The notes under the pieces were generated by a model. The model did no database searches, was not told the DNA's origin, and worked only from the letters and a program-made list of their open reading frames with translations. Made by a program: the position numbers and the translations under genes. From Flavobacteriaceae bacterium MAR_2010_188 (GTDB lineage: Bacteria > Bacteroidota > Bacteroidia > Flavobacteriales > Flavobacteriaceae): a stretch of DNA of 64,000 bases. Every line of letters begins with the position of its first letter. The stretch's first letter is position 1. The DNA lies in NCBI GenBank assembly GCA_900104375.1, contig LT629302.1, positions 186,001 to 250,000 on the forward strand, written 5' to 3'. Positions 63,183-64,000 of the stretch are shown here, piece by piece.

Positions 63183-64000
63183 ATGAAAGCGTTCCTGAAA
63201 TCGATATTTATAGGTTTTATCATCGGACTGGTTCTAACCATTATCGGTGAGGTCATAAGCTTTTTTGAAACCGAATCCTTTAGCGATTTCGATAGCCTAA
63301 TGATTAGCATTAAATATCAAATGCTCTACGGCATCGTACTTTCGGTAGTTAATTCTTACTGGTTTCAATATGCCACAAGAACCGAGAAGTTTGGTTCCTT
63401 AACCAAATATCGATTTTTTATCAGCTTTTTAGGTTCGGTTATTCTCACCACAATCGCCATTTTCTTTATTAGACTTTATCATGAAATGACTTGGAGTGGC
63501 GAAAGCTTTTCTCAGTTTTTAGATACCGAGGTAGCCGGTCCTTATATTTATTCAATTATGCTTACTCTAGTAATCGGATTTATATTCTACGGATTCTATT
63601 ATTACCGAGAGCAACAAAAGACCAAGGTTAAAGAACAAACCATAATTGCAGGGACGGCTAGCGCCAAGTTCGACGCTCTTAAGAATCAGTTAGATCCGCA
63701 TTTTCTCTTTAATAGTTTAAATGTTTTAACCAGTTTAATCGAGGAGAACCCAAAGAACGCTCAATATTTTACCACTTCTTTATCAAAGGTTTACAGGTAT
63801 GTACTTGAACAAAAGAATAAAGAATTGGTTTTAGTGGATGAGGAGTTAGAATTTGCAAAATCCTATGTTTCTCTCCTTAAAATGAGATTTGAGGATAGCA
63901 TAATTTTCGAGCTGCCAGATCACTCAGAAAACCCTGAAAGCAAAGTAGTGCCACTATCTCTTCAGCTGCTGTTAGAAAACGCGGTAAAGCATAATACGGT
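63183..64000 (+). CDS. LytS-type sensor histidine kinase (3' end outside window)
   Basis: The frame opens at the ATG at 63183, five bases after the previous stop, and is open to the window end (272 codons). Four membrane helices occupy the first 145 residues. They are followed by LKNQLDPHFLFNSLNVLTSLI, the phospho-acceptor His motif of the LytS/YehU family, and near the edge LQLLLENAVKHNT, the N-box of the ATPase domain. A LytTR response regulator gene is expected just downstream, outside the window. The kinase probably senses a signal linked to the receptor operon. Confidence 0.9.
   Translation, partial: MKAFLKSIFIGFIIGLVLTIIGEVISFFETESFSDFDSLMISIKYQMLYGIVLSVVNSYWFQYATRTEKFGSLTKYRFFISFLGSVILTTIAIFFIRLYHEMTWSGESFSQFLDTEVAGPYIYSIMLTLVIGFIFYGFYYYREQQKTKVKEQTIIAGTASAKFDALKNQLDPHFLFNSLNVLTSLIEENPKNAQYFTTSLSKVYRYVLEQKNKELVLVDEELEFAKSYVSLLKMRFEDSIIFELPDHSENPESKVVPLSLQLLLENAVKHNT

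Overview
The window looks like a Bacteroidota chromosome, most likely a member of the Flavobacteriaceae. The evidence is low GC, almost no Shine-Dalgarno sequences, -7 boxes of the TAnnTTTG type, and typical neighbours: a PorV/PorQ-family barrel, a cyclophilin-FKBP fusion, a TonB-dependent receptor with a carboxypeptidase-like N-terminal domain, and a LytS-type kinase. No rRNA, tRNA, CRISPR array, transposase or phage gene was seen.

Positions 1 to about 45.2 kb hold one large surface-polysaccharide cluster. It reads in five blocks of alternating strand: + to 7.6 kb, - to 14.4 kb, + to 20.0 kb, - to 23.75 kb, + to 45.2 kb. It encodes an ABC exporter (wzm/wzt), about 18 GT2 and GT-B glycosyltransferases, several multi-pass GT-C-like or polymerase-like membrane proteins, three NAD-dependent sugar epimerases, three methyltransferases (two FkbM type), a GT11 fucosyltransferase-like enzyme, a phosphoribosyltransferase-HAD fusion, two asparagine-synthetase-like amidotransferases, an MBOAT O-acyltransferase with an SGNH-like partner, an O-antigen ligase/Wzy-like protein, and a polyprenyl-phosphate sugar-phosphate transferase at the right end that would start glycan assembly. 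Around 17.6-20.6 kb the cluster is decaying: one gene has a frameshift, the FkbM gene two genes downstream has an in-frame stop, and a 600-base stretch holds only fragments.

From 45.2 to 64 kb the content is conserved core genes, many for the envelope: lnt, a PorV/PorQ-family protein, pssA, a DUF808 protein, lptB, an AhpD-like protein, tatC, kdsD, recQ, a dual immunophilin, a glyoxalase-fold protein, a serine beta-lactamase-like hydrolase, a TonB receptor, a TPR-like secreted protein and a LytS-type histidine kinase that runs off the window.

The most unusual signal is not a gene. From the last codons of the last GT-B gene (43.5 kb) rightwards, nearly every sizeable intergenic gap holds a short tandem array with a 7-nt period (one has 8), with a different unit at each site. 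Several of these arrays begin at, end at or contain a stop codon. They are absent from the glycan cluster. The gaps also hold a duplicated ~98-nt hairpin element and other short palindromes.
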